DNA from: a virus
Virus record (IMG/VR): IMGVR_UViG_3300005514_000004
Coordinates: 1 to 31,507 of that record
DNA: 31,507 nucleotides
Strand: one strand, 5' to 3'
The notes beneath the pieces are model-generated. The model worked only from the letters and a program-made list of their open reading frames with translations, was not told where the DNA came from and did no database searches. Shown here in pieces: positions 6,255 through 14,767 of the stretch. The translations under genes and the position numbers were made by a program. Position 1 is the stretch's first letter. The number at the start of each line of letters is the position of its first letter.

Positions 6255-8414
6255 ATGGCTAACAAGAAAATATCTGAACTCGACTCACTCGGTGCCGCAC
6301 CAGCGGCTGATGATGTTTTGCCGATGGTTGACACTGATGCTGTCGTGACCAAGAAGGTTACGGTTGAGAATTTCAGCAAAGGCATTATCAACACGACCTC
6401 CGTTGTTGATTCAAGTGATACGATTGGCAGTAACGATAACGACACCACACTGCCAACCTCTGCCGCTGTTAAGGATTATGTAGACTCCCAAATCCTCACC
6501 AAAGACAATTTGGATGAGATTGCTGAAGGGGCAACGAACCTCCATTTCACGGCCGATGATAATACCAAGCTCGATGCTATTGAAGCCTCTGCCGATGTAA
6601 CAGATGTCACCAACGTAACTGCTGCTGGTGCGTTGATGGACTCTGAGGTTACGAATCTGGCAGATGTAAAAGCATTTGATACTTCGGATTACGCTACCGC
6701 CGCACAAGGCACAACTGCTGACGCTGCTCTAGCTGCCTCTGCTGTCAGCGCATTCGGTGGAACTTTAATAGACGATGCAAATGCTGCTGCTGCCAGAACA
6801 ACTCTGGGGGTGGACGCTTCAGGCACGGACAATTCGACGGGGGTAACATTAGCAGGGACACCCGATTACATAACAATCAGCGGCCAAGAGATTACTCGGG
6901 GGCAGATTGATTTAACTGCCGATGTTACTGGTAATTTGCCTGACGGAAACATTGCCAGTGCGGCGACATGGAATGCATTAAACACAAACGTCCCAATCGC
7001 CACAGACGCGACATGGGCCGCTAAAGGCGACATCGCGGTAGCCACGGCTGACAACACCGCAACGGTACTTACTGTTGGGGATACTGATGACCATGTCCTT
7101 ACGGTAGACTCCACCACGGCAACTGGCCTGAAATGGGCTGCTGTTGCTGGCGGAGGCGGTTCAGGCGACATGACCGGCGTGGATATTACTGCCGGGGATG
7201 GTCTGGACATTTCGCAAAGCAACACGACCAGCGGCGATTACACTGCAACTCTTAGCGCAGACCTAAAGGCCAATGGGGGAATCGTAGTTGAATCGACTGA
7301 ACTAGGAATTGACCTCGCTGCATCCGCGATAACCGGAACACTTGCTGATGGATATATTGCCAGCGCATCTACATGGAACGCGAAGCAGGACGCACTTACT
7401 TTCGGGATTGCCGATGGGTCAGTGGCGAAGTGCAACGATGCTGTCGTGGATGATGACTTTTTACGAATCAGCGGAACTGAAATTGAAGGTAGAAGTGCTT
7501 CAGAAGTCCTGAGCGACATCGGTGCTTCGGCTTCGGGGCATACTCACAGCTATGCCGCCCAAGGAGCCAACTCGGACATCACTTCGCTCACTGGATTGAC
7601 GACAGCATTGACAGTAGCCCAAGGAGGCACAGGGGCTACCTCGTTAACTGACAAGGCTGTTCTGATTTCACAAGACACAGGGACAGACGCAATAGGCGCA
7701 GTTGCGTTAACCTCTAACGGTCAGTTGATTGTGGGCGGAGCAGACGGCCCTGCTGCTGCTACCATTACAGCAGGAACAAATGTTTCAGTTACCAATGCGG
7801 CAAACTCTATAACCATAGCATCCACTGACGAGTTCACTGGCACTGTAACCAGCATAGGGGTAACAGCAAATGAAGGACTGAAGACCAGCACGGGGAGTGC
7901 GCTTACTTCTTCGGGTACTCTCGGAATGGACATCAACAGTCTCTCCAGCATAACTGGCAGTGGAGATGCAAGCGGGTGGAGTGCGGGTGATGAGATTGCT
8001 GTAGTTGATTCGGATGCAACGGATGATCCAACCAAGAAGATCAAGATGCCAGCCGAGATTGGTATAGCTTGCTCGGATGAAACCACCCTGCTTACGGCTG
8101 GGATTAAGGCTAAAATTACTGTCCCAAGAGCCATGACTGTTACCGAGGTGAAACTGTCATTGAATGTGGCGGAGACTACGGGGCTTGCGATTAGCTTGGA
8201 AGATCGAGGAGCAACTCCGGAATCTACTGGAACATCTATGCTGGATGAGGACTTAAATTCGGGAACAGATTATACGGCAGCCGCAACTGCATTTGATTCC
8301 GCTGCAAGCTCTTACTCACTTGAAGAGGATGATTTTGTTTCGGTGGAGATTACGGACATTGGTGATGGGGCAGCAAAAGGGTTAAAGGTTTGGCTATTGG
8401 GTTATTGGACTTAA
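6255..8414 (+). CDS. Tail fibre protein
   Basis: This 719-residue fibre should carry receptor recognition. The N-terminus (MANKKISELDSLGAAPAADD) matches the KISELxxL virion-attachment start seen in many phage fibres. The body is Ala/Thr/Asp/Gly-rich with loosely repeated units (NLADVKAFDTSDYATAA, ASTWNAKQD, TWNALNTNV), as expected for a trimeric beta-stalk. The last about 115 residues (from about 605: IACSDETTLLTAGIKAKITV to LKVWLLGYWT) look like a beta-sandwich tip of a type common on marine phage fibres, and are the likeliest receptor-binding domain. A good ribosome site (AGGGGAAAA) precedes the ATG. No chaperone or autocleavage motif was seen. Confidence 0.8.
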   Translation: MANKKISELDSLGAAPAADDVLPMVDTDAVVTKKVTVENFSKGIINTTSVVDSSDTIGSNDNDTTLPTSAAVKDYVDSQILTKDNLDEIAEGATNLHFTADDNTKLDAIEASADVTDVTNVTAAGALMDSEVTNLADVKAFDTSDYATAAQGTTADAALAASAVSAFGGTLIDDANAAAARTTLGVDASGTDNSTGVTLAGTPDYITISGQEITRGQIDLTADVTGNLPDGNIASAATWNALNTNVPIATDATWAAKGDIAVATADNTATVLTVGDTDDHVLTVDSTTATGLKWAAVAGGGGSGDMTGVDITAGDGLDISQSNTTSGDYTATLSADLKANGGIVVESTELGIDLAASAITGTLADGYIASASTWNAKQDALTFGIADGSVAKCNDAVVDDDFLRISGTEIEGRSASEVLSDIGASASGHTHSYAAQGANSDITSLTGLTTALTVAQGGTGATSLTDKAVLISQDTGTDAIGAVALTSNGQLIVGGADGPAAATITAGTNVSVTNAANSITIASTDEFTGTVTSIGVTANEGLKTSTGSALTSSGTLGMDINSLSSITGSGDASGWSAGDEIAVVDSDATDDPTKKIKMPAEIGIACSDETTLLTAGIKAKITVPRAMTVTEVKLSLNVAETTGLAISLEDRGATPESTGTSMLDEDLNSGTDYTAAATAFDSAASSYSLEEDDFVSVEITDIGDGAAKGLKVWLLGYWT

Positions 8415-8417
8415 AGA

Positions 8418-10238
8418 ATGAGTAACATCATTAATTCATATCGGTATGCGACAGCGAGTGAAGGAGGGGAATACCCCGAAATCACTCCCGCCTCTTCTAC
8501 CGTGGTGACTGATGGTAATTATAAGTATGTCATATTAACTGGCTCTGAAGATTTTGACGTTGATTCCATCGGGAGTTCTTCGGGCAGTGACGAAGTGGAA
8601 TGGCTCCTTATTGCAGGTGGAGGTAGCGGCGGGAATGCAGGGAACATGGGTGGTGGTGGAGGGGCTGGCGGTTATCTCACTGGAACTGAAACTTTAACCT
8701 CAACAGGCAGTGGGTCTGTTACTGTCGGTGGCGGTGGGGCGGCGAATCGTAGTGCTTCTCAAGGTGCTGGTTCTGATGGCAATGATAGCACATTGGCTTT
8801 CCCCGATAATACTTATGAATCCACTGGGGGAGGCGAAGGCGGGTATGATATGTATTCGGGTACTTATACTTTTTATGTGGGTGACGGTGGATCGGGTGGC
8901 GGAGCCTCTGGAGGTTCTCTTGTGACTGGAGAAACAACCGACAGTAGTCAAGGAAATGACGGTGGTGCTGGCGGGACAGCAAAAGCAGGAGGCGGCGGAG
9001 GAGCAGATGCAGTTGGTATGAATAGTAGCACATACTACGGAGGGGCAGGCGGAAACGGATTATCTTCATCAATCACAGGATCAGCAGTTACGCGAGCAGG
9101 TGGTGGCGGGGGGTCTGCTTATAATGGCACTGGCGGTGATGGCGGAACTGGAGGTGGCGGAGCCGGAGCAACGTGGAACGTAGCCCTAGCAACCACTCCA
9201 ACTGCCTTTACAGGTTCGGGCGGAGGTGGCGGAAACACGCTATCAACCTCATACCCAAGCAACGGTGCTGATGGTGTAGCAATTTTAAGGTGGCAATTCC
9301 AATCGGGTGGAGGCAGTGATTATGTAACCATCGACGTAGACTCCTCGCTTACGATTGAGGAGGATCAGTATGACACCGACTACAAGTATTTCGTTGTGGA
9401 TGGAACTCTTGCAAGTGCCTTTGAAGTAACTGATGCGGGAAGTGAATCGGGAAGTAACACTATTGAAGTCTATCTGATTGGTGGAGGTGGTGGAGGAGGT
9501 GCTGCTCAAAATACTTCTGCGGTCGGCACTGGGGGAGGCGGAGGTGCAGGAGGTTTCATTCGCAACACTTCCTTTAATAATGGAGGTTCTTTAGAACAGA
9601 CCTACGATGTGACGATTGGAGGATCGGGAACTGCTGGCACAACTTCAGTGACAGCGGGAGACGGCACTGATTCAGTGCTTACTCCCGTAACAAGCGGTTC
9701 AGCACAGACTGCTGTTGGTGGCGGAAAAGGGTCAGATTATTATGCCTCCCCTGCTGATGCCGGAGACGGAGGAAGCGGTGGCGGTGGAGGCTATACTGGG
9801 CAAGGCGGAACCGGAACCACTGACCAAGGAAATGACGGTGGAGGAGCGGACGGAACTGGCACTCCTCCGTGGGACGGGTACGACCCTTACGCTGGCGGAG
9901 GTGGTGCTGGAGGAGCCGGAAGCAACGGCTCTGATGGCGGTGATGGCGGAGCAGGTTGGACTGATGATGATGGATGGATGGACGGAAACTTCCTTGGGTT
10001 TAACAGCGGCTACTTTGCTGGAGGGGGCGGTGGTTCCGGCTACACAAATGCAGGTGTTGGCGGTGATGGCGGTGGCGGAGATGGGGGAAATGCCTCTGCG
10101 GGGTCAGATGGCGAAACCAACTCCGGCGGTGGCGGTGGCGGTGGAGGTAAATCGGCCTATGGCACTGGGGCAACAAGGTACAATGGAGGCGCAGGTGGAT
10201 CGGGTAAATTAATTATCCGCTGGAAATACCGAAACTAA
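8418..10238 (+). CDS. Glycine-rich two-unit adhesin-like tail protein
   Basis: This 606-residue protein is about one third glycine. It has two homologous halves of roughly 290 residues. Each begins with a short beta segment (DGNYKYVILTGSEDFDV near 34; DTDYKYFVVDGTLASAFEV near 315), then a hydrophobic strand leading into GGGG runs (WLLIAGGGSGG; VYLIGGGGGGG), and ends with a strand after the glycine block (GVAILRWQF; GKLIIRWKY). This is the phage glycine-rich domain pattern; in some T-even-like adhesins such glycine runs pack as a polyglycine-II lattice at the fibre tip, so a receptor-binding tip is plausible here by analogy. It follows the fibre gene by 3 bases. Overlapping frames are open only because the GGN repeats lack stops. 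Confidence 0.75.
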   Translation: MSNIINSYRYATASEGGEYPEITPASSTVVTDGNYKYVILTGSEDFDVDSIGSSSGSDEVEWLLIAGGGSGGNAGNMGGGGGAGGYLTGTETLTSTGSGSVTVGGGGAANRSASQGAGSDGNDSTLAFPDNTYESTGGGEGGYDMYSGTYTFYVGDGGSGGGASGGSLVTGETTDSSQGNDGGAGGTAKAGGGGGADAVGMNSSTYYGGAGGNGLSSSITGSAVTRAGGGGGSAYNGTGGDGGTGGGGAGATWNVALATTPTAFTGSGGGGGNTLSTSYPSNGADGVAILRWQFQSGGGSDYVTIDVDSSLTIEEDQYDTDYKYFVVDGTLASAFEVTDAGSESGSNTIEVYLIGGGGGGGAAQNTSAVGTGGGGGAGGFIRNTSFNNGGSLEQTYDVTIGGSGTAGTTSVTAGDGTDSVLTPVTSGSAQTAVGGGKGSDYYASPADAGDGGSGGGGGYTGQGGTGTTDQGNDGGGADGTGTPPWDGYDPYAGGGGAGGAGSNGSDGGDGGAGWTDDDGWMDGNFLGFNSGYFAGGGGGSGYTNAGVGGDGGGGDGGNASAGSDGETNSGGGGGGGGKSAYGTGATRYNGGAGGSGKLIIRWKYRN

Positions 10239-10245
10239 TAATATT

Positions 10246-10644
10246 ATGGCACACTTTGCAGAAATAAATGAAGAAGGAATCGTCCAGCGCGTGCTGGTAC
10301 TTTCAAATAAAATTATCACTAAAGACGGTGAAGAGGTTGAAGAGCTAGGCACAGCATACCTTCAAAAGATGTTTCCTGACACTGACTGGGTACAGACTTC
10401 TTATAACGACAATTTCAGAAAACGGTATGCAGGCAAGGGCATGAAGTATGATGTGGAGCGGGATGCTTTTATCTATCCACAGCCCTTCCCTTCATGGCTA
10501 TTAAACGAGGAAAGTCTTTCTTGGGAAGCCCCTGTTCCTATGCCGGAACAGGAAGCAGAGTTAGGTGATGAGGACTTTATCCATTATATGTGGGACGAAG
10601 AGAATCAATCTTGGGTGGAGATAGATGAACAACTAATACCATAA
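10246..10644 (+). CDS. Conserved small phage protein, MAHFAEI type (132 aa)
   Basis: The N-terminus (MAHFAEINEEGIVQRVLVLS) and the central SYNDNFRKRYAGKGMKYD box match a family of unknown function that I recall as frequent next to tail genes in cyanophages and other marine phages. It is acidic, with repeated Trp/Pro segments (FPSWLLNEESLSWEAPVP, then YMWDEENQSWVEID near the C-terminus). No membrane or signal segment is visible. The position straight after fibre genes suggests a virion-associated or fibre-assembly role, which is inference. Confidence 0.75.
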   Translation: MAHFAEINEEGIVQRVLVLSNKIITKDGEEVEELGTAYLQKMFPDTDWVQTSYNDNFRKRYAGKGMKYDVERDAFIYPQPFPSWLLNEESLSWEAPVPMPEQEAELGDEDFIHYMWDEENQSWVEIDEQLIP

Positions 10645-10671
10645 TAACTTTAGATGAATCGGGTGGAGATA

Positions 10672-10830
10672 ATGAATGACCTAGAATGGATGAAAGTGTT
10701 TGGAGTAAACGGGGGAGTGCTTGCCACTGTCTCACTCTCGGACATTGAACTCGTTCTGAAGATTGTCCTTTTGATTATGACGTGCATTTGGACAGGAGTT
10801 AAAATCGTTAAACTAATAAAAGAAGAATGA
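10672..10830 (+). CDS. 52-aa single-pass membrane protein of the lysis cassette
   Basis: From ATG 10672 the frame encodes 52 residues: MNDLEWMKVFGVNGGVLATV, then a transmembrane helix of about 22 residues (IELVLKIVLLIMTCIWTGVKIV) and a lysine-rich end (KLIKEE). GGGTGGAGA (10661-10669) supplies a Shine-Dalgarno box. An in-frame ATG at 10654 would add six residues but has no such box. The TGA overlaps the ATG of the next gene (ATGA at 10827). Position and topology suggest a holin, pinholin or antiholin partner; no known holin family is recognisable. Confidence 0.7.
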   Translation: MNDLEWMKVFGVNGGVLATVSLSDIELVLKIVLLIMTCIWTGVKIVKLIKEE

Positions 10831-11048
10831 AAGAGACAATAAAGACCAAGATCGTCAGCCGAAAACTCTGGGTAGCCATTGGAGGTCTATTGACCGTGGC
10901 TGCAACTGAATGGCTGAACCTATCACCCGAACTAACCGAGCAGATTGTCGGTGCAATTATCATCATCGTCCCGGCTTACGTTGGTTCGCAAAGTATTGTG
11001 GACGCAATGAAGGAGTATTCCAAGAAGGATAACCCGCCAACCAGCTAG
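10827..11048 (+). CDS. Holin-like membrane protein (73 aa)
   Basis: This 73-residue protein has a basic N-terminus (MKETIKTKIVSRK), a first hydrophobic segment (LWVAIGGLLTVAATEWL, about 14-30), a polar turn (NLSPELTEQ), a second one (IVGAIIIIVPAYVGSQSIV, about 40-58) and a charged tail (KEYSKKDN). Two short membrane segments with both ends charged is a class II holin layout. Holins time lysis by making lesions in the inner membrane. It is coupled by ATGA to the gene before and followed immediately by the spanin-like pair. Confidence 0.65.
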   Translation: MKETIKTKIVSRKLWVAIGGLLTVAATEWLNLSPELTEQIVGAIIIIVPAYVGSQSIVDAMKEYSKKDNPPTS

Positions 11049-11225
11049 ATGTGGGCGGGGATAATCAAATCATTGCTAGAATGGTTTTCAGGGTTCCTGA
11101 AGGCCGAGATAAAACAGGATGTCAAAGGAAGCGATGCAGAGACTGAGCCTGAGATTCGCAATCGTATGCGGTCTTCTTTTCGGAGGAGGCTGCGGGACGA
11201 CGAGAGTGGTGTTCGTAAAGACTGA
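11049..11225 (+). CDS. Candidate inner-membrane spanin subunit (58 aa)
   Basis: The ATG at 11049 directly follows the TAG of the holin-like gene. It encodes 58 residues: a short hydrophobic or amphipathic N-terminus (MWAGIIKSLLEWFSGFLKAE) and a highly charged helical remainder (EIRNRMRSSFRRRLRDDES). The downstream lipoprotein gene begins inside it in another frame, the nested or overlapping arrangement typical of Rz/Rz1 spanin genes. The membrane segment is only about 14 residues and the periplasmic part is shorter than in classical Rz (about 150 residues), so the role is uncertain. No clear Shine-Dalgarno box is present; re-initiation after the overlapping stop is likely. Confidence 0.55.
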   Translation: MWAGIIKSLLEWFSGFLKAEIKQDVKGSDAETEPEIRNRMRSSFRRRLRDDESGVRKD

Positions 11226-11364
11226 CTCTGACGTTGTGAGAATCGGTCCGAACGTGAGCGGCAAGGTTTACTTCCGCAAGGGAGGCGAATGGGTTTTGAG
11301 CAAGAACAAGGTGAAGCTACCAGAAGGCTGGTACGCTGGAGCCTTGGGTGACGAAGAAGAATAA
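11134..11364 (+). CDS. Candidate outer-membrane lipoprotein spanin subunit (76 aa)
   Basis: I prefer ATG 11134, which has AAAGGAA just upstream; an in-frame ATG at 11119 would add five residues. The N-terminus MQRLSLRFAIVCGLLFGGGC is a lipoprotein-type signal with the acceptor cysteine at residue 20, though the -3 position is Gly rather than Leu. The mature part is about 56 residues (VVFVKTDSDVVRIGP..., VYFRKGGEW..., KLPEGWYAG). I recall similar VRIGP/EGWY small lipoproteins in lysis regions of other phages. Its 5' end overlaps the 58-residue gene by 92 bases in a different frame. Outer spanin is the most likely role. Confidence 0.6.
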   Translation: MQRLSLRFAIVCGLLFGGGCGTTRVVFVKTDSDVVRIGPNVSGKVYFRKGGEWVLSKNKVKLPEGWYAGALGDEEE

Positions 11365-14207
11365 TGCCGAGAGACGCACAACAACAGGTAGACGGAGACA
11401 GCCAGTTCACAGGGATGAACAGTCGGCTTGATCCTGCACTGCTGCCCCCCGGCATGGCGAGCGAAGCTCGGAACATGCGTTTCCGCAATGGGGTTGCCGC
11501 AACTCGCCGGGGAGTTTACAAGCCAAGCTGGGTAAACAATCTCACGCCTGAAATTGATAACAAGGTTCGTCCGTTTGGCGAGATTCACGGTGTTGGAATA
11601 TTTCGCAATCCTGACACAAACTTGGAGTTTGTAGTAATCGCAGCGGACGGGAAAGCGCACTACACTCGACAGGGTAATAACCCGATTGAGCTGGCATTAC
11701 CAACTGGAGTCACGTTAGTCGGTGAGGTTAATTTTGTTCAGGCATTTAATAAGCTGATCATGTTCCGGGGTGACGACTTTGCTCCACTGGTTTTAGTCAG
11801 CGAAGACACCGGATTCGGTGATCAAGTTGATCAGTGGGACAGCACCACTGCCTATGCTGTGGATGATGAGGTTGCTTTCGGCCCGTTGGTGTCAGTTAGC
11901 GGGATTACATTCAGCAGCGGCACAGCAACCGTAACCACAGGCGCAGCGCACGGTTTCATCACTGGCGCGGATGTTACCATCGCCGGAGCGAACGAGTCTG
12001 AGTTCAATGGCCGCTTTGCCATCACCAAGACCAGCGACACGACATTTACTTTCACGACAACCAGCAGCAACTCAGCCGCTACTGGCACGATCACCGCCAC
12101 TAACAATAAAGAGTATTACCAGTGCGTCACACTTCCTAGCCGGAGTCTGTCTGAGGCTTTATATGCGCCAGCCGCCACTGCGTTAGATGGCGCGTTGTAT
12201 GCGCCAGCAGCCACTGCGTTAGATGGCGGCATAGATGACCAGACAACAACCACCACCGTGACTGTCGATTCGACGGCAGGCTACCCAGACGCAGGAACTA
12301 TATTAGTAGGCACCGAGCAAATTACTTACACAACCAAGACCGGAACTGAGTTTTCGGGCGGCGCACGCGCACAAGGCGGAACAACTATTGCGGTACACGC
12401 AAACGATGCGGCGGTAACTTACGTCCACCCGGCGACTGCTACGATTACAGTAAACAGCACTATCGGCTACCCAGACTCAGGAACCCTATTAGTAGGCACC
12501 GAGCAAATCACTTACACATCCAAGACTGACACGGAGTTTTCAGGCGGCGCACGCGCACAGGGTGGAACGACTATTGCCGCCCATTCAGACAATGCGGAGG
12601 TCACTTACGTTCATCCGGCAACTGTTACGGTTACGGTAAACAAGACTGATGGCTATCCCACAAGCGGCACGATACTTATCGGGTCTGAAAAGCTGACCTA
12701 CACAGGCAAGACATCAACGACCTTCACGACCTGCACGCGAGGCGCAGAATCAACAACAATAGCAGCGCATTTAATAGGAGCCGCCGTATCTTCAACATCA
12801 ACATTAACCAGCGCGGGAGACAGCCCCTCCACAGAGCCAGACCACTGGCAGCAGTTAAGTACGATCATGCCCAACGCAACGCATGGGGTTCATATTGCAA
12901 ACCGAATTGTCGTACCGACAAAGTTTGATGCGAGTAGCACCGCTTATGGTAATAAACAGGATTTTGTTGCGGTCAGCGATTCGCTGGATAATGTCCATAC
13001 CTATTTTGATCAATTGTTCAGAATCAACTTTGGTTCTAACTCTGAGATTCAGGATTTAGTGGTATTCGATGAGCAGAGATTAATTATCTTAAAGGACAAG
13101 GATGTCCACATGGTAACGGGGTTCATTCCGACCGGCACTAATGCTACCCTCTCTTCAAGTTGTTCGGTGCAGCCAGTTGTTCAGGATTATGGTGTATCGA
13201 ATCGGGGGGCTTCGGTTGTTGTGGGAGGTAATGTTTACTTTTATGCCAGCCGAAGGGGCATAGTGAGTCTGGCCCAGACGGAGCAGAGCAAGGTCCGTGG
13301 AGTTGACCTTCCACTCTCCGAATCAATCAGCAAGATTATTGATCGCATTGATGCCCGTAATGAATCAAAGGTAAGATTGGCGTATTGGGACAACAAGCTG
13401 TGGGTAGCCTGCCCTATCGACGGAGGGAATGGTGGCGAAAATAACGCGCTACTCGTTTACGACTTCCTAAACCAGACATGGAGCGGGTACGACAGCGGCA
13501 ACGCGATCAAGCCCAAGGAATTTTTTATAGCGGAATATAATAAAAGCCAACGCCTGTACTTCATCGACACTGATGGGTTCATCAATCTGGTGGAGGAGAA
13601 TTTTGAAGGTGATGATGTTGCTGACCTGACCAAGGAGGATGGCTTGAAGAACGAGGAGATTGAATCCTACATCCTCACGCGAGGCTACGGACAGGAATCC
13701 ATCGATCATAAAACTTATCGCACAGCCTCGATGAACATCAGCGTCTGGAATCCAAAGTATACTGTCAAAGCGAAGTGCGATGGAGTCGAGGAGTCTCAAA
13801 CACTTTGCACTGACCGAACGAAAAGCAGGACCAACTACTATAGACCATTCGACGCATTACCATTTGAGCAGAGCAATCGTGATGACGATATTGCGAACCC
13901 GTATCGCGAGGACTACAGTGTTACGCTTGACGTAGACTTGGATACCCTGCTCACCGAGGCGGGAGACACGATTATCTCAGAAACAGATGAACCGATACTT
14001 CAGGAGGTATCCGTTGAAGGCTTCTCGCTCGGCACAAACGGAGTTCGGCTGGACCGTATGCAGCAGACGATGGAGCCGTTTGCGTTGTCACCGAGGACAG
14101 GTCGTTACACGCAATTCGAAGTAACCAACTCGCAGGGTCGAATTGAATTGACCCAAGCACATTTAACAACTGGACAAGGTGACCGTACTGTCACTGTCAA
14201 ATCATAG
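11364..14207 (+). CDS. Large tail (nozzle/stabilisation-like) protein with tandem domain inserts
   Basis: This 947-residue protein probably forms the lower tail tube or nozzle, as P22 gp10 or T7 gp12 do. The N-terminus (DSQFTGMNSRLDPALLPPGM, then SEARNMRFRNGVAATRRG) is typical of such proteins. After about residue 260 comes an insertion with a duplicated 12-residue unit and three 62-residue beta-rich repeats; the propeller-like body resumes near 500 (HGVHIANRIVVPTKFD) and runs on (VVFDEQRLIILKDKDVHMV, KVRLAYWDNKLWVACP, LLVYDFLNQTWSGYDSG). The C-terminus is beta-rich. It begins in a one-base TAATG overlap with the lipoprotein gene, which links lysis and tail genes in one transcript. Confidence 0.72.
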   Translation: MPRDAQQQVDGDSQFTGMNSRLDPALLPPGMASEARNMRFRNGVAATRRGVYKPSWVNNLTPEIDNKVRPFGEIHGVGIFRNPDTNLEFVVIAADGKAHYTRQGNNPIELALPTGVTLVGEVNFVQAFNKLIMFRGDDFAPLVLVSEDTGFGDQVDQWDSTTAYAVDDEVAFGPLVSVSGITFSSGTATVTTGAAHGFITGADVTIAGANESEFNGRFAITKTSDTTFTFTTTSSNSAATGTITATNNKEYYQCVTLPSRSLSEALYAPAATALDGALYAPAATALDGGIDDQTTTTTVTVDSTAGYPDAGTILVGTEQITYTTKTGTEFSGGARAQGGTTIAVHANDAAVTYVHPATATITVNSTIGYPDSGTLLVGTEQITYTSKTDTEFSGGARAQGGTTIAAHSDNAEVTYVHPATVTVTVNKTDGYPTSGTILIGSEKLTYTGKTSTTFTTCTRGAESTTIAAHLIGAAVSSTSTLTSAGDSPSTEPDHWQQLSTIMPNATHGVHIANRIVVPTKFDASSTAYGNKQDFVAVSDSLDNVHTYFDQLFRINFGSNSEIQDLVVFDEQRLIILKDKDVHMVTGFIPTGTNATLSSSCSVQPVVQDYGVSNRGASVVVGGNVYFYASRRGIVSLAQTEQSKVRGVDLPLSESISKIIDRIDARNESKVRLAYWDNKLWVACPIDGGNGGENNALLVYDFLNQTWSGYDSGNAIKPKEFFIAEYNKSQRLYFIDTDGFINLVEENFEGDDVADLTKEDGLKNEEIESYILTRGYGQESIDHKTYRTASMNISVWNPKYTVKAKCDGVEESQTLCTDRTKSRTNYYRPFDALPFEQSNRDDDIANPYREDYSVTLDVDLDTLLTEAGDTIISETDEPILQEVSVEGFSLGTNGVRLDRMQQTMEPFALSPRTGRYTQFEVTNSQGRIELTQAHLTTGQGDRTVTVKS
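12156..12227 (+). repeat. Tandem 36-bp coding repeat (2 x 12 aa)
   Basis: Two adjacent 36-base units (12156-12191 and 12192-12227) each encode ALYAPAATALDG. They differ at three third-codon positions only, which suggests a recent duplication kept under protein-level selection. They lie just ahead of the larger 186-bp repeats in the tail gene. Confidence 0.85.
12258..12815 (+). repeat. Three tandem 186-bp coding repeats (62-aa domains)
   Basis: Units start at 12258, 12444 and 12630, an exact 186-base period. Each encodes a small beta-rich domain with the pattern V-T-V-x-x-T-x-GYP-x-xGT-(I/L)-L-(V/I)-G-(T/S)-E. Units 1 and 2 are nearly identical in their middle (LVGTEQITYT, EFSGGARAQGGTTIA); unit 3 is more diverged (LIGSEKLTYTGK, CTRGAESTTIA). 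This is domain amplification inside a tail protein. Confidence 0.85.
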
Positions 14208-14218
14208 GAGATATAAAG

Positions 14219-14767
14219 ATGGCAATTAGCGCAACAGTAACCCCCGGAGCCACCTTGAGTGATGGCGAGACGGTAACCATTTCCAAACTTAATGCACTCG
14301 GCACACCAACCGTGGACATCAGTGGAGCGGTTGGCAGCTTGTCCCTTGCGGATGGGTCGGTGACCAATGCGAAGGTTGCAACCTCGGCAGGTGTCCAGTA
14401 TGACAAACTGGCAACTCTGACCACGGGTCAATTGGTAGTCGGCAACGCAGGCACTCCAACAGCGACCACCGTCTCTGGCGATGTGACGATTGCCGCCGAT
14501 GGTGCGGTGACTGTGGCAGACGATGCAATCACTCCAGCCAAGATGGAGGACGGCACTCAGGGAGATGTTTTGGTATATGGCACAGACGGCGCACCGGAGA
14601 GGTTAGGCACTGGCACATCCGGTCAGGTGCTGACTGCGGGTGGCACGGATGCAACTCCGTCTTGGGTTGATGCTGCGGTCAGTGGCCCAACCCACACATA
14701 TTCAACCAGCGACCCAGATAACAACGATGGGGCTGACGGAGACATCCACTTCCAATACTACAACTAA
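14219..14767 (+). CDS. Short fibre-like / tail appendage protein (182 aa)
   Basis: This Ala/Thr/Gly/Val-rich protein consists of fibre-stalk-like units (SLADGSVTNAKVATSAGVQYDKLA, spread over about 43-66; DDAITPAKMEDGTQGDVLVYG near 101-121) and a distinct C-terminus (HTYSTSDPDNNDGADGDIHF). ADGS/TxAK stalk units are common in phage side fibres. A clean ribosome site (AGGAGATATAAAG) precedes the ATG, and the stop overlaps the next ATG (TAATG). It may be a secondary fibre, or a stalk whose tip is encoded by the next gene. Confidence 0.65.
   Translation: MAISATVTPGATLSDGETVTISKLNALGTPTVDISGAVGSLSLADGSVTNAKVATSAGVQYDKLATLTTGQLVVGNAGTPTATTVSGDVTIAADGAVTVADDAITPAKMEDGTQGDVLVYGTDGAPERLGTGTSGQVLTAGGTDATPSWVDAAVSGPTHTYSTSDPDNNDGADGDIHFQYYN

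Noticed and set aside
8700-10212. Several long open frames on both strands within the glycine-rich gene
   Set aside because: They arise because GGN-rich DNA lacks stop codons in other frames; they have low-complexity products and no ribosome sites.
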